A stretch of DNA of 50,087 bases. Origin: Hyphomicrobiales bacterium. GTDB lineage: Bacteria > Pseudomonadota > Alphaproteobacteria > Rhizobiales > Beijerinckiaceae. Numbering within the stretch: the first letter of the stretch is position 1; every line of letters starts with the position of its first letter. A program made the translations under genes and the position numbers. The stretch is from NCBI GenBank assembly GCA_028869185.1, contig JAGWTA010000016.1, positions 1-50,087 on the forward strand, given 5' to 3'. The notes beneath the pieces were generated by a model, which was not told where the DNA came from, did not search any database, and saw only the letters and a program-made list of their open reading frames with translations. Below are positions 26,502 to 34,980 of the stretch, one piece after another.

Positions 26502-26519
26502 ATAACCATCGCAGGTTAT
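26502..26519. promoter_or_regulatory. Inverted repeat upstream of the SleB-like hydrolase gene
   Basis: ATAACC-ATCGCA-GGTTAT, six-base perfect arms, ending 33 bases before the GTG start at 26553. Its place suggests an operator or promoter-proximal site; the regulator is unknown. Confidence 0.35.
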
Positions 26520-26552
26520 TGAGCGCGCGCTGCGGCGCGCAAAGGGCGTTTC

Positions 26553-27818
26553 GTGAAAAAAAGGCGTACCCGCATTGGTTGGGCGTTCGGCGTCGTTGCG
26601 CCCTGGGGCCTCGGCGCGGGCATGTTATTCAGCTTCACCGCCGACGCCGGGCAGGATTACAAGTCCGGCGCCACGCTGGCGCCGATCGAATCGCGCGTTC
26701 TCCTGCCGCCGGCCGATCTCGTGCCCGGCGCTTCCGCGCTGATCGGCGATTTTTCCCGCGCCAGTCCCGGCGCCGTGCTGCGCGAAGCGCGTCTGGCGAT
26801 CGGCCCGGTTTCCGAGTTTCGCGCCGGCGCGGACGAGATCGCCCCGCGCATCGCAGTCAAGCCGCATGTCGGCCGCTTTCCCGAGATCGTTCGCGCGCAC
26901 AAGGGCGATCCGACCGTTTCGCTACGCCCCGGTTTCGAAACGCGGCTGCGCAGGCCGGGCGGTCTTGCCGCCGCTGTCGCCTCGCGCATGCTGTTCCATG
27001 CCGACGAAAGCGACATGGCCTCGACCTTCTCGCCCTCCGACGCCGGCCCCATTGACACCGCGACGCGCTTCGAGCCCTGGGCCGAAGGCGAAGAGCCCGT
27101 GACGACGCCGCCGCGCGCGCCGTTGCCGAGCGCCTCGCCGCTGCAGGGCGGCTCGGCCTCCACCATCCGCCCGGCCGCCATCGCGCTGCGCGATCAGCAA
27201 GGCGCGACGCCCGCAACGCCGCGCGCCGTCGCCCTGTCGTCCTCGACGCCCGCGCAGGCGGACGCAATGCCGGTTGAGTTCTTCCCGCAGGCGGATGCGG
27301 CGCCGTCCGTCGCGATGTTGACGCCGCCCAAGAAAATCGAACCTGCGCCCAATGAGACGATCGCGCACAGCGAACGGCCCGATTACGCGGCCTATATCGG
27401 CGCCGGCAATCTCGAGGACGAGAAGAAATGTCTCGCGCAGGCGGTCTATTTCGAGGCGCGCAGCGAGCCGGCCGAAGGGCAGGCGGCGGTCGCGCAGGTC
27501 GTGCTCAACCGCGTGTCGTCCGGCCTCTATCCGCGTTCGATTTGCGGCGTCGTGTTCCAGAACCGGCATCGCTACAAGAGCTGCCAGTTCTCCTTCGCCT
27601 GCGAAGGCAAATCGCTGCGCGTCAACGAGCCTGAATCCTGGGCGCAAGCCACGCGCATCGCCAGCGAGGTGCTCGAAGGCAAGACGTGGATTGCGGACGT
27701 GGGTTCATCGACGCATTACCACGCCAATTACGTGCGCCCGCGCTGGGCCAAGCGGCTGAAGAAGATGGACACCATCGGCCATCATATCTTCTATCGCCTG
27801 CGCACCGGCCAGACCTAG
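26553..27818 (+). CDS. SleB-type cell wall hydrolase
   Basis: A 421-residue protein with an N-terminal membrane-spanning segment (residues 10-28, signal or anchor), a long Pro/Ala-rich unstructured region from about 150 to 280, and a C-terminal hydrolase-2 domain (residues 290-420) of the type found in the spore cortex-lytic enzyme SleB. CLAQAVYFEARSEPAEGQAAVAQVVLNR near 290 holds the catalytic Glu in YFEARSE. Related rhizobial proteins are believed to cut peptidoglycan during growth or division. GTG start at 26553. Its stop interlocks with the stop of the convergent PHA-system gene. Confidence 0.9.
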   Translation: MKKRRTRIGWAFGVVAPWGLGAGMLFSFTADAGQDYKSGATLAPIESRVLLPPADLVPGASALIGDFSRASPGAVLREARLAIGPVSEFRAGADEIAPRIAVKPHVGRFPEIVRAHKGDPTVSLRPGFETRLRRPGGLAAAVASRMLFHADESDMASTFSPSDAGPIDTATRFEPWAEGEEPVTTPPRAPLPSASPLQGGSASTIRPAAIALRDQQGATPATPRAVALSSSTPAQADAMPVEFFPQADAAPSVAMLTPPKKIEPAPNETIAHSERPDYAAYIGAGNLEDEKKCLAQAVYFEARSEPAEGQAAVAQVVLNRVSSGLYPRSICGVVFQNRHRYKSCQFSFACEGKSLRVNEPESWAQATRIASEVLEGKTWIADVGSSTHYHANYVRPRWAKRLKKMDTIGHHIFYRLRTGQT

Positions 27819-28141
27819 CCTTTCGCGGGGCCGATCTGTTTCAGCGAACTCTCGCCGCGCTTTTCCAGCGCGGCGACGATCTTGTTCTGGATGGGCGCGA
27901 AATACCACGGCAGATGCAACTCGATGCGCACGCTGTCGTCGAATACGTCGAGACCGGCGGTCACTGTCTGCTTGATCGCGGTCACGCGAACGTCGGCGTG
28001 ATTGGCCTTCCAGCCGATCGTCGCGTCCGAAATGACGCTGGCCATATCGCGTCGGCCCTTGTCGATGGCCTCGGTGATGCGGCGCTTGGCCTCGTCCTGG
28101 CCAAGTTGATGCGGCAATGTAACTACGATGGGGGCGGCCAT
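27815..28141 (-). CDS. Polyhydroxyalkanoic acid system family protein
   Basis: A 108-residue soluble protein of the PHA_gran_rgn family, so named because some members lie near poly-3-hydroxyalkanoate genes. It opens MAAPIVVTLPHQLGQDEAKRRI and ends FAPIQNKIVAALEKRGESSL, both typical. No PHA synthase or phasin gene is in the window, so the context gives no support for the name; the biochemical role is unknown. The start at 28141 is chosen by family length; the much longer open frame beyond is antisense to the TPR gene. The stop codons of this gene and of the SleB-like gene share the CTAG tetranucleotide. Confidence 0.8.
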   Translation of the reverse strand: MAAPIVVTLPHQLGQDEAKRRITEAIDKGRRDMASVISDATIGWKANHADVRVTAIKQTVTAGLDVFDDSVRIELHLPWYFAPIQNKIVAALEKRGESSLKQIGPAKG

Positions 28142-28324
28142 TGGGCGGGCTCCGGCTTCAGGTTCCCGGCCATATAGGCGCGGGCGCCCGAAATACCAAT
28201 GGCGCGCTTGCAGGAAGGGCCCAAAACCGCCATCTTCGCGGGCGATTCTCCGCGTAAGATTCCCGATGGCGCGTAGAGCCGCGGGGGTCGCGTTTTCCGC
28301 GCTTTTCCAGAAAGATCGATCTCC

Positions 28325-30130
28325 GTGGCAGACCAGTCGATGCAGACCGCGCGCCAGCGCGCCCGGCACACAGCGCGTCAGCGCGCCCGCTTTTTCGCCA
28401 CCCGTTTCGTCATGCTGGCGCTCGTGGCTGCGCCCGGCGCGGTCGATGCGCGCGAGCCCGTATCCGTCGCGCGCCCCTTCGAGGTCAGCGACAGCCCGGC
28501 CGGCAATTATCTTGCAGCCCTCGTCGCCGGCGCCGAGCGCGACACGCACGCTGCTTCGACGTTCTTCCGCGAGGCGCTGCGCGCCGATCCCGGCAACAGC
28601 GCGCTGCTCGAACGCGCCTTCGTCGCCTCGCTCGCCAATGGCGATATGGACGCCGCCTTCGGCCTCGGGCGCGATCTCGTCAAGCGCGATCCGCGATCGG
28701 GCCTCGGCAATCTGGCGCTCGGCGTCAAGGCGCTGAAGGAAAAGAAATGGCAGAGCGCGCGCAGTCTGCTCGCGCGCGGCGGCGACAGCCGTCAGCGCGA
28801 TCTGACCGCAACGCTCTTGACGGCCTGGTCCTATGTCGGCCAACGCGACGGCGCCGCCGCCATGAAGACGGTCGACCGGTTGCGCGACAGCGAACTTGCC
28901 TCCTTCCGCGATTATCACGCCGCGCTGATCGCCGATGCGATCGGCCGCACCGACGAAGCGCGCAAGCGTCTCGAGCGCGTCTACGAAGGCGAGAAGACCA
29001 AGCTTTCCGTCGCCGACGCCTATGCGCGCTTCCTGTCCGAACACGGCGACAACGCCAAGGCGCGCGATGTCTATCTGGCGTTCGACAAGGTGGTGCCGCG
29101 CCATCCTGTCGTCATGGCCGCGCTCGCCGAACTGGCGCAGGGCAAGAAGCTCGAACCATCCGTTCACACGGCCGATCAGGGCGCGGCGGAAACGCTGTTC
29201 GGCCTTGGCGCCAGCGGCGGATCGGCCGGCGATGAACTCGCCGCGATCATCTATCTGCGCCTGTCGCAATATCTCAATCCAGAAAATGGCCTGACCCGCG
29301 TCTCGCTCGCCGATGTCTACGAGCGCATGAAGCAGTACGAACAGGCGATCGACGTCTATCAGGCCGTCCCTCAAAACTCGCCGCTGCGCGTCAACGCCGA
29401 CATCCAGACCGGCCTTCTTCTGGAAACGCTGGACAAGAAGGACGAGGCTTCGAAATATCTGGCGAGCGTCGTCGCCGATCATCCCGGCGATGCCGAAGCG
29501 CAGATCGCTCTCGGAAATATCCAGCGGTCGCGCAAGGAATTTCTGCCCGCCATCGACAGCTACACCAAAGCGCTCGCCCTGTTCGGCGCCAAGGACGAGA
29601 AGGCGCGCGACGAGAAGGGCGCATGGTCGCTCTATTATTTCCGCGGCATCGCTTACGAACGCGCCAAGCAATGGCCGCAAGCCGAAGCTGATTTCAAGAA
29701 GGCGCTGCAGCTCTATCCCGACCAGCCGCTGGTTTTGAATTATCTCGGCTATTCCTGGGTCGACAAGGGCATGAATCTCGACGAGGCCTTCGCCATGCTG
29801 CGCAAGGCCGTCGATTTGCGTCCCGACGACGGCTACATCGTCGACAGTCTCGGCTGGGCCTATTACAAGCTCGGCAAATACGACGACGCGGTGCGCTACC
29901 TTGAACGCGCTGTCGATCTGAAGCCGGCTGACCCCACCATCAACGATCATCTGGGCGACGCCTATTGGCGCGTCGGACGCAAGCTTGAAGCGCATTTCCA
30001 GTGGAACCATGCGCGCGATCTCAAGCCAGAGCCCGAGGATCTGCCTGCGATCCTGAAGAAGATCGAGAACGGCATGGACGACAAGACGCCGTCGGCTGCC
30101 GAAGCGCAGGACAAGAAGAACGGCGGCTGA
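28325..30130 (+). CDS. Exported tetratricopeptide-repeat protein
   Basis: A 601-residue protein consisting almost entirely of helical repeats after an N-terminal signal-like stretch (FVMLALVAAPGAVDA near residue 27), so probably periplasmic or outer-membrane attached. Clear TPR units occur in the C-terminal third, e.g. AWSLYYFRGIAYERAKQWPQAEADFKKALQ and VDSLGWAYYKLGKYDDAVRYL. GTG at 28325 is assumed; ATG at 28340 is possible and keeps the signal. The first 22 residues contain TARQRAR twice. It heads a tight run with paiB-like and ispE (TGATG then ATGA overlaps). TPR proteins of this place are common before ispE in rhizobia; partner unknown. Confidence 0.85.
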   Translation: MADQSMQTARQRARHTARQRARFFATRFVMLALVAAPGAVDAREPVSVARPFEVSDSPAGNYLAALVAGAERDTHAASTFFREALRADPGNSALLERAFVASLANGDMDAAFGLGRDLVKRDPRSGLGNLALGVKALKEKKWQSARSLLARGGDSRQRDLTATLLTAWSYVGQRDGAAAMKTVDRLRDSELASFRDYHAALIADAIGRTDEARKRLERVYEGEKTKLSVADAYARFLSEHGDNAKARDVYLAFDKVVPRHPVVMAALAELAQGKKLEPSVHTADQGAAETLFGLGASGGSAGDELAAIIYLRLSQYLNPENGLTRVSLADVYERMKQYEQAIDVYQAVPQNSPLRVNADIQTGLLLETLDKKDEASKYLASVVADHPGDAEAQIALGNIQRSRKEFLPAIDSYTKALALFGAKDEKARDEKGAWSLYYFRGIAYERAKQWPQAEADFKKALQLYPDQPLVLNYLGYSWVDKGMNLDEAFAMLRKAVDLRPDDGYIVDSLGWAYYKLGKYDDAVRYLERAVDLKPADPTINDHLGDAYWRVGRKLEAHFQWNHARDLKPEPEDLPAILKKIENGMDDKTPSAAEAQDKKNGG

Positions 30131-30747
30131 TGTATCGGCCGCCCCTCTTCAGCGTCGAGGATGAGCGCGCGTTTTTCGCGCTGATCGACGCCCACCCTTT
30201 CGCAACGCTGGTGACGAACGGGCCGGGGGGCCTGATGGCCAACGCCATTCCCTTCGTTGTCGACCAAAAGCGCCGCGTGCTGCGCGGCCATGTCGCGCGC
30301 CCCAATCCGGTATGGAAGGAAATGGACGGCGCGCGCGAGGCGCTCGTGATCTTTTCCGGCCCCGACGCTTATGTCACACCGTCCTGGTATGAAACCAAGC
30401 GCGAAAGCGGCAAGGTCGTGCCGACCTGGAATTACGCGCAGGTGCACGTGTATGGAGCCGCGCGCGCTGTGCATGATCCTGTCCTCTTGCGCGCTTTCGT
30501 CGAGCAATTGACCGACAATCGCGAACGCTTGCGCGCGAGCCCCTGGCGCGTCGGGGATGCGCCGGACGATTTCATCGAAATGCAATTGCGCGCGATCGTG
30601 GGCGTCGAGATCGCGTTGACGCGCATCGAAGGCAAATGGAAGGCCAGCCAGAACCGGAATGACGCCGATCGCGCCGGCGTTGCAGCGGGCCTGCGCGCCG
30701 AGGGGTGCGAGGCGATGGCGCGCCTAGTGGAAAGCCCGCCCAAATGA
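30130..30747 (+). CDS. PaiB-like FMN-binding protein
   Basis: A 205-residue split-barrel flavin-binding protein of the PaiB family, often annotated as a negative transcriptional regulator from its Bacillus namesake. Family segments: DAHPFATLVTNG near residue 22, LRGHVARPNPVWKE near 54, FSGPDAYVTPSWY near 77 and VPTWNYAQVHVYG near 97. No DNA-binding helix-turn-helix is visible; FMN/heme oxidoreductase-like function is equally possible. Start codon shares its A with the TGA of the TPR gene; ispE starts within its last codons (ATGA). Confidence 0.88.
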   Translation: MYRPPLFSVEDERAFFALIDAHPFATLVTNGPGGLMANAIPFVVDQKRRVLRGHVARPNPVWKEMDGAREALVIFSGPDAYVTPSWYETKRESGKVVPTWNYAQVHVYGAARAVHDPVLLRAFVEQLTDNRERLRASPWRVGDAPDDFIEMQLRAIVGVEIALTRIEGKWKASQNRNDADRAGVAAGLRAEGCEAMARLVESPPK

Positions 30748-31613
30748 CGCGCCATGCCCGCGCGCCCGCGAAAATCAATCTGACGCTGCACATTCTGGGC
30801 CGTCGTGCGGACGGCTATCACGAGCTGGAAAGTCTCACGGCTTTTGCCGGCGTCTGCGATCATTTGTATTTCGAGGCTGGCGCGCCGCTCTCGCTGACGG
30901 TCGAGGGGCCGACAGCGCCAGCCGCCGGCGCCAATGATGACAATCTTGTGCTGCGCGCCGCGCGCAATCTGCTCGAGCGCATTCCCGCGGCAAGAACCGG
31001 CGCCTTCCGCCTTGTCAAATATCTGCCCGTCGCCGCCGGCGTCGGCGGCGGCTCATCGGACGCTGCTGCGGCGCTGCGCCTGCTGTGCGACGAAAACGGT
31101 CTGACCTACGATGACGCCCGCGTGCTGGCCGCTGCGCGCGCCACGGGCGCGGATGTTCCGGTCTGCCTGCAGCCGCATGCGCGCATGATGGCGGGCGTCG
31201 GCGAAAAGCTTGGGCCTGCGCTCGATCTGCCGCCGCTCTGCGCCGTGCTGGTCAATCCGCGCATCGCCGTCGAGACGCGCGCGGTTTTCGCAAAGCTTGG
31301 GTTGCAGGCAGGGCAGGCGCGCAGTTTCGGCAGACATCCCGAAATCGGCCAGGCTATGGCGCGCGCCGATCTTTTCGCAGCGCTCAGAAAAGGCCGCAAC
31401 GACATGGAGGACGCCGCCGGCATACTCGCACGGCAGATCGTCGATGTCCTCGCCGTTTTGAGCGCGGCGCGCGGTTGCAGGCTCGCGCGCATGTCCGGCT
31501 CTGGCGCAACCTGTTTCGCATTGTTTGAAAACCGCCGCGCCGCCGTCGCCGCCGCGCGCAGCGTCAGGCGCAGCCGTCCCGACTGGTGGGTGAAGGCGAC
31601 TGTGTTGCGCTGA
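30744..31613 (+). CDS. ispE: 4-diphosphocytidyl-2-C-methyl-D-erythritol kinase
   Basis: GHMP kinase of the MEP pathway, phosphorylating the 2-hydroxyl of CDP-methylerythritol. The 289-residue protein starts APAKINLTLHILGRRADGYHE near residue 6, the substrate motif typical of IspE, and has the ATP-binding glycine-rich loop PVAAGVGGGSSDAAAAL near 94. The start at 30744 is fixed by ATGA overlap with the paiB-like gene. Together with dxs, 16 kb away, it shows that the MEP route supplies isoprenoids here; other MEP genes are not in the window. Confidence 0.95.
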   Translation: MTRHARAPAKINLTLHILGRRADGYHELESLTAFAGVCDHLYFEAGAPLSLTVEGPTAPAAGANDDNLVLRAARNLLERIPAARTGAFRLVKYLPVAAGVGGGSSDAAAALRLLCDENGLTYDDARVLAAARATGADVPVCLQPHARMMAGVGEKLGPALDLPPLCAVLVNPRIAVETRAVFAKLGLQAGQARSFGRHPEIGQAMARADLFAALRKGRNDMEDAAGILARQIVDVLAVLSAARGCRLARMSGSGATCFALFENRRAAVAAARSVRRSRPDWWVKATVLR

Positions 31614-31647
31614 GGCAATTCATCGTCCGTCTTGCCTGACCCTCGCG

Positions 31648-32175
31648 TTACTTGATCAGCGCGGAAATTTCCTTGAAACGCGGATGAGTCGAAGCGCCGA
31701 GCCATTCGAACAGCGCCATCTCGATCGTGATGATTTCCGCGCCATGGCGCGCCATGCGTTCGAGGCCGAGCGCCTTGCTTTCAGGTTTGCGCGAACCCAC
31801 CGCATCGGCCGCGACATACACGCGCCGTCCTGCGTTCAGAAGGCCGAGCGCCGTTTGCAGCACGCAAATATGCGTTTCGACGCCAGCCAGCACAACGGCG
31901 TGGTCCTGATGGATGCGTTCCAGCAAGCCCGACGCGCAACTCGCGTCGAACGCCGTTTTGGTCACAATCTGCTGCGGCGCGGGCGCAAGTTCCGGCACGG
32001 TCGGCCCAAGGCCGCGCGGATTTTGTTCGGTGTAGAAGGTCGGCACGCCCAGCAGCGCAGCGGCGCGCGCAAGCTTGCCGGCCTGCGCAATCGCAGCCGC
32101 CCCGCCGTCGATGACGGGCGCCAGCCTTTCCTGAAAGTCGATGATCAGCAGCGTCGATTTGTCCGCCGCGATCAT
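31648..32175 (-). CDS. Isochorismatase-family hydrolase (YcaC-like)
   Basis: A 175-residue cysteine hydrolase of the isochorismatase superfamily. The catalytic triad residues are visible: Asp in LLIIDFQERL near residue 13, Lys in QIVTKTAFDA near 72, and Cys in VETHICVLQTAL near 104. The sequence closely follows the YcaC-like hydrolases of unknown substrate; isochorismatase or nicotinamidase activity is not indicated. It lies one base after the polyprenyl synthase stop, so probably forms a second gene in that leftward operon. Confidence 0.88.
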   Translation of the reverse strand: MIAADKSTLLIIDFQERLAPVIDGGAAAIAQAGKLARAAALLGVPTFYTEQNPRGLGPTVPELAPAPQQIVTKTAFDASCASGLLERIHQDHAVVLAGVETHICVLQTALGLLNAGRRVYVAADAVGSRKPESKALGLERMARHGAEIITIEMALFEWLGASTHPRFKEISALIK

Positions 32176-32176
32176 G

Positions 32177-33190
32177 TCAATGCGCGCGCGAAATGCAGAA
32201 GTCGACGGTTTCGATCAGCGCCGCCTTCAGAGGCGAAGGCTCGAAAATCGCGAGCGCGTCGCGCGCCATCGCGCCATAGTGGCGCGCGCGTTCGATCGTG
32301 TCTTCCAGCGCGCGATTCTTTTTCATGATGGCGATCGCCTGTTCGAGATCGCCGTCGGCGATCTCGCCCTTTTCCAGCGTGCGCCGCCAGAATTCGCGCT
32401 CTTTCTCGCCGCCGCGCCGGAAGGACAGAACGACCGGCAGCGTGATCTTCCCCTCGCGGAAATCATCGCCCGTATTCTTGCCGAGCGCCGCCGACGTGCC
32501 GCCGTAATCGAGCGCGTCGTCGATCAGCTGGAAGGCGATGCCGAGATTGGCGCCGTAGGAGCGGCACGCAGCTTCGTCCGCTTTCGTCTTGCCCGCCAGC
32601 ACGGGGCCGACTTCGCAGGCCGCCGCAAACAGCGCCGCCGTCTTCGCGCGAATGACCGCGAGATAGGCGTCTTCCGTCGTCGTCGTATCCTTGGCGGCGG
32701 CGAGCTGCATGACTTCGCCTTCCGCGATCACGGTTGCTGCGGAGGAGAGAATGTCGAGCGCATGAAGCGAGCCGACTTCCACCATCATCTTGAACGCCTG
32801 GCCAAGCAGAAAGTCGCCCACCAGCACGCTCGCCTCGTTGCCCCACAACATGCGCGCGGCCAGCTTGCCGCGCCGCATGTCGCTTTCGTCGACGACATCG
32901 TCGTGCAGCAGCGTGGCTGTGTGCATGAACTCGACCGCGGCCGCGAGCTTGATATGGCCATCGCCGCGATAGCCGCACAGGGCGGCGGTCGCCAGCGTCA
33001 GCATCGGCCGCAACCGTTTGCCGCCAGAGGAAATCAGATGATTGGCGACCTCGGGGATCATCGTCACATCGGAGCCGGTGCGGGACAGGATCGCCTGATT
33101 GACGCGGCCCATATCGGCTTTCACCAGCGCGACGAGATTTTCCACGCCGGCGGATTTTGCCTTTTCCTCAAGAGAGATGACGACGCCCAC
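32177..33190 (-). CDS. ispB: Long-chain polyprenyl diphosphate synthase (octaprenyl/decaprenyl type)
   Basis: Makes the side chain of ubiquinone from farnesyl and isopentenyl diphosphate. The 337-residue protein has the first Asp-rich motif LLHDDVVDESDMRRG near residue 95 and the second QLIDDALDYGG near 222, and opens with the region EVANHLISSGGKRLRPMLTLA near 48 seen in all-trans synthases. GTG at 33190 gives the rhizobial-type N-terminus VGVVISLEEK; an in-frame ATG at 33232 is an alternative. Chain length (C40 or C50) cannot be judged from sequence; Hyphomicrobiales usually make Q10. The gene is divergent from the TrmN6-like gene. Confidence 0.9.
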   Translation of the reverse strand: MGVVISLEEKAKSAGVENLVALVKADMGRVNQAILSRTGSDVTMIPEVANHLISSGGKRLRPMLTLATAALCGYRGDGHIKLAAAVEFMHTATLLHDDVVDESDMRRGKLAARMLWGNEASVLVGDFLLGQAFKMMVEVGSLHALDILSSAATVIAEGEVMQLAAAKDTTTTEDAYLAVIRAKTAALFAAACEVGPVLAGKTKADEAACRSYGANLGIAFQLIDDALDYGGTSAALGKNTGDDFREGKITLPVVLSFRRGGEKEREFWRRTLEKGEIADGDLEQAIAIMKKNRALEDTIERARHYGAMARDALAIFEPSPLKAALIETVDFCISRAH

Positions 33191-33315
33191 TTGTATCCCC
33201 GCTACGCTTTGGCCGCGCACTGTTGTCCGCATTAGTAACGCGAGGGGGCCTGTCAGGTAAATCCCGGCGCGCAGGACGCATTGCCGCGCCGGGCGCCGCA
33301 TGGGAATGTCGCGCC

Positions 33316-34080
33316 ATGGAAGAAATGGGCGCGGCGGGCCATACGGAAGGCTTTTTGGGCGGAAAGCTACGGCTTTTTCAGCTCGCGCGCGGCCATCGCG
33401 CCGGCACGGACGCGGCTCTTCTGGCGGCCTGCGTCCCGGCCACGGCGGCAGGGCCGGGCGTCGATGTGGGCGCAGGCGTCGGCCCGGTCGGTCTTGCCGC
33501 CCTCCGGCGCGCCCCCGCGCTGACCATGACGATGGCCGAGGTCGATCCGGCTGCGGCCGCGCTCCTGCGCGCCAACATCAAGGTCAATGCGCTCGAGGCG
33601 CGCGCAACCGTCGCCGAATGCGATGTGTTGCAGCCGGCCGCCCGCCGCGCGGCCGACCTGCACGACAATGCCGCAGCGTTGGTCCTCACCAATCCGCCGT
33701 TTTACGAAGCGGGCGCCGTGCGCGCCTCGCCGGACGCCGGCAGGGCGCGCGCCCATGTCGCTGGCGAAAGCGGCGCACAGGGCTGGATGCGCGCGAGCCT
33801 CGCGCTGCTTGGCAAGGACGGGCTGTTTGTCGCCATTCATCGCCCGCAGGCCCTGCATGATCTGCTGGAAGGCGCCGCAGGGCGGATCGGCGCGCTCGCG
33901 ATCATGCCCGTTCATGCGCGCGCAGAAGAAGCGGCGATCCGCATCCTGCTGGCTGGCCGCAAAGGCAGCCGCGCGCCGCTGCGCCTTTTGCCCCCGCTCG
34001 TGCTGCACGATGCGCAGGGCGCTTTCACCGCGCGGGCGCAAGCGCTGCACAATGGCGAGGCCGGGCTCGAACTCGCATAA
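33316..34080 (+). CDS. TrmN6-like SAM-dependent methyltransferase
   Basis: A 254-residue class I methyltransferase resembling the TrmN6/YfiC group that makes m6A37 in tRNA1(Val); the tRNA target is by resemblance. The SAM-binding motif DVGAGVGPVGLAAL lies near residue 55, the AEVDPAAAALLRANI block follows, and the catalytic motif LTNPPFYE near 130 is the NPPY/F type used for N6-adenine modification. The start MEEMGAAGH at 33316 is supported by a typical E-GF-LGG-L opening; the open frame upstream is shadow of the polyprenyl synthase promoter region. A strong terminator follows its stop. Confidence 0.88.
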   Translation: MEEMGAAGHTEGFLGGKLRLFQLARGHRAGTDAALLAACVPATAAGPGVDVGAGVGPVGLAALRRAPALTMTMAEVDPAAAALLRANIKVNALEARATVAECDVLQPAARRAADLHDNAAALVLTNPPFYEAGAVRASPDAGRARAHVAGESGAQGWMRASLALLGKDGLFVAIHRPQALHDLLEGAAGRIGALAIMPVHARAEEAAIRILLAGRKGSRAPLRLLPPLVLHDAQGAFTARAQALHNGEAGLELA

Positions 34081-34081
34081 A

Positions 34082-34108
34082 AAAACGGCGCCGCAACGGC
34101 GCCGTTTT
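34082..34108. terminator. Bidirectional rho-independent terminator
   Basis: Perfect 12-base inverted repeat AAAACGGCGCCG / CGGCGCCGTTTT with a three-base loop (34094-34096), one base after the TrmN6-like stop and 21 bases before the stop of the convergent transglycosylase gene. The A and T ends give U tracts on both strands. Confidence 0.85.
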
Positions 34109-34128
34109 GCATGCGTTGCAAGCGCTGC

Positions 34129-34923
34129 TTATTCGCCGCCGCCGTCGATTTCGGCGCCGAGTTTGGCGATCGCCTGCTGATAGACGCTGGCTGCGTTCCA
34201 GCCTTGAATGGCGGCAAAATTAGGCTGTCCGGGCTGATAGCCGGCGCCGCGCTGCCAGCCGTGCGCGCGCAGGAAATTCGCAGTGGAATTCAGCGCGCCG
34301 CTCGGCGTCTCCATGTTGCCGACGCCATATTGCAGCACACTCTTGGGCATGAATTGCGTCTGGCCGACTTCGCCGTGCATCGAGCCGCGCGTGGCGTTCG
34401 AGAACGTGCCGCGATCGACGAGTTTGAGCGCCGCATACAATTGGTCGGTGAAATATTCGGTGCGCCGGCAATCGTAGGCGAGCGTGGCGACCGACGACAG
34501 CATGTTCTGGTTGCCATGCACCGAGCCGAACCCCGTTTCCATGCCCCAGATTGCGAGCAGCGGTCCGGCGGGCACGCCGTAGCGCGACTGGATTTCCTGA
34601 AACAGCGCGGCGTGGCGGCGCTTCAGCACACGACCCTGCGAAACGATTTCCGAACCGCCGCGCTTGGCCAGAAACTGCGGCAGCGTGAGATGAAACGAAT
34701 GCTGGTTGCGATCGGCGTTGATCGTGGGATGGGCGTAATGCGTCGCCATCAGCGCAGCGATGGCGCGCTGTCCGACGCGCCCTTGCGCCTCGCCCGAAAA
34801 TTCCTTTTTCCAGCTCTCGAAACCGAAATCCGTATTGCCGCATTTGGCCGCATTCGCAGCGCCCGTCATGCTGACGAGAACCGCAGCCGCAATTGCTGCA
34901 ACCTTCAAACGCCCGCCGTTCAT
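34129..34923 (-). CDS. Lytic murein transglycosylase (MltB-like)
   Basis: A 264-residue exported enzyme that cleaves the MurNAc-GlcNAc bond of peptidoglycan to anhydromuropeptides. A signal peptide covers residues 1-25 (VAAIAAAVLVSMTGAANA). The catalytic Glu is in LLAIWGMETGFG near residue 128, followed by the family block GEVGQTQFMPKSVLQYGV near 187. No lipobox Cys, so it is a soluble periplasmic form rather than a lipoprotein. The C-terminal peptidoglycan-binding domain of long MltB proteins is absent. AmpG, encoded 4 kb away, imports the products of such enzymes. Confidence 0.9.
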   Translation of the reverse strand: MNGGRLKVAAIAAAVLVSMTGAANAAKCGNTDFGFESWKKEFSGEAQGRVGQRAIAALMATHYAHPTINADRNQHSFHLTLPQFLAKRGGSEIVSQGRVLKRRHAALFQEIQSRYGVPAGPLLAIWGMETGFGSVHGNQNMLSSVATLAYDCRRTEYFTDQLYAALKLVDRGTFSNATRGSMHGEVGQTQFMPKSVLQYGVGNMETPSGALNSTANFLRAHGWQRGAGYQPGQPNFAAIQGWNAASVYQQAIAKLGAEIDGGGE

Positions 34924-34980
34924 ACAATGCTCCTGTGCAAGAAAATCTGGCGCTCTCTTAGCCTCTGGCGAGACGAATGA

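Noticed and set aside
28340-28405. Repeat of TARQRAR at the TPR protein N-terminus
   Set aside because: A 7-residue double copy in an Arg/Ala-rich region; most likely simple GCGC repeat slippage rather than a functional repeat.
27815-30010. 731-codon frame running from the PHA-system protein on the minus strand
   Set aside because: Only the 108-residue C-terminal part matches a family; the remainder is antisense of the TPR gene.
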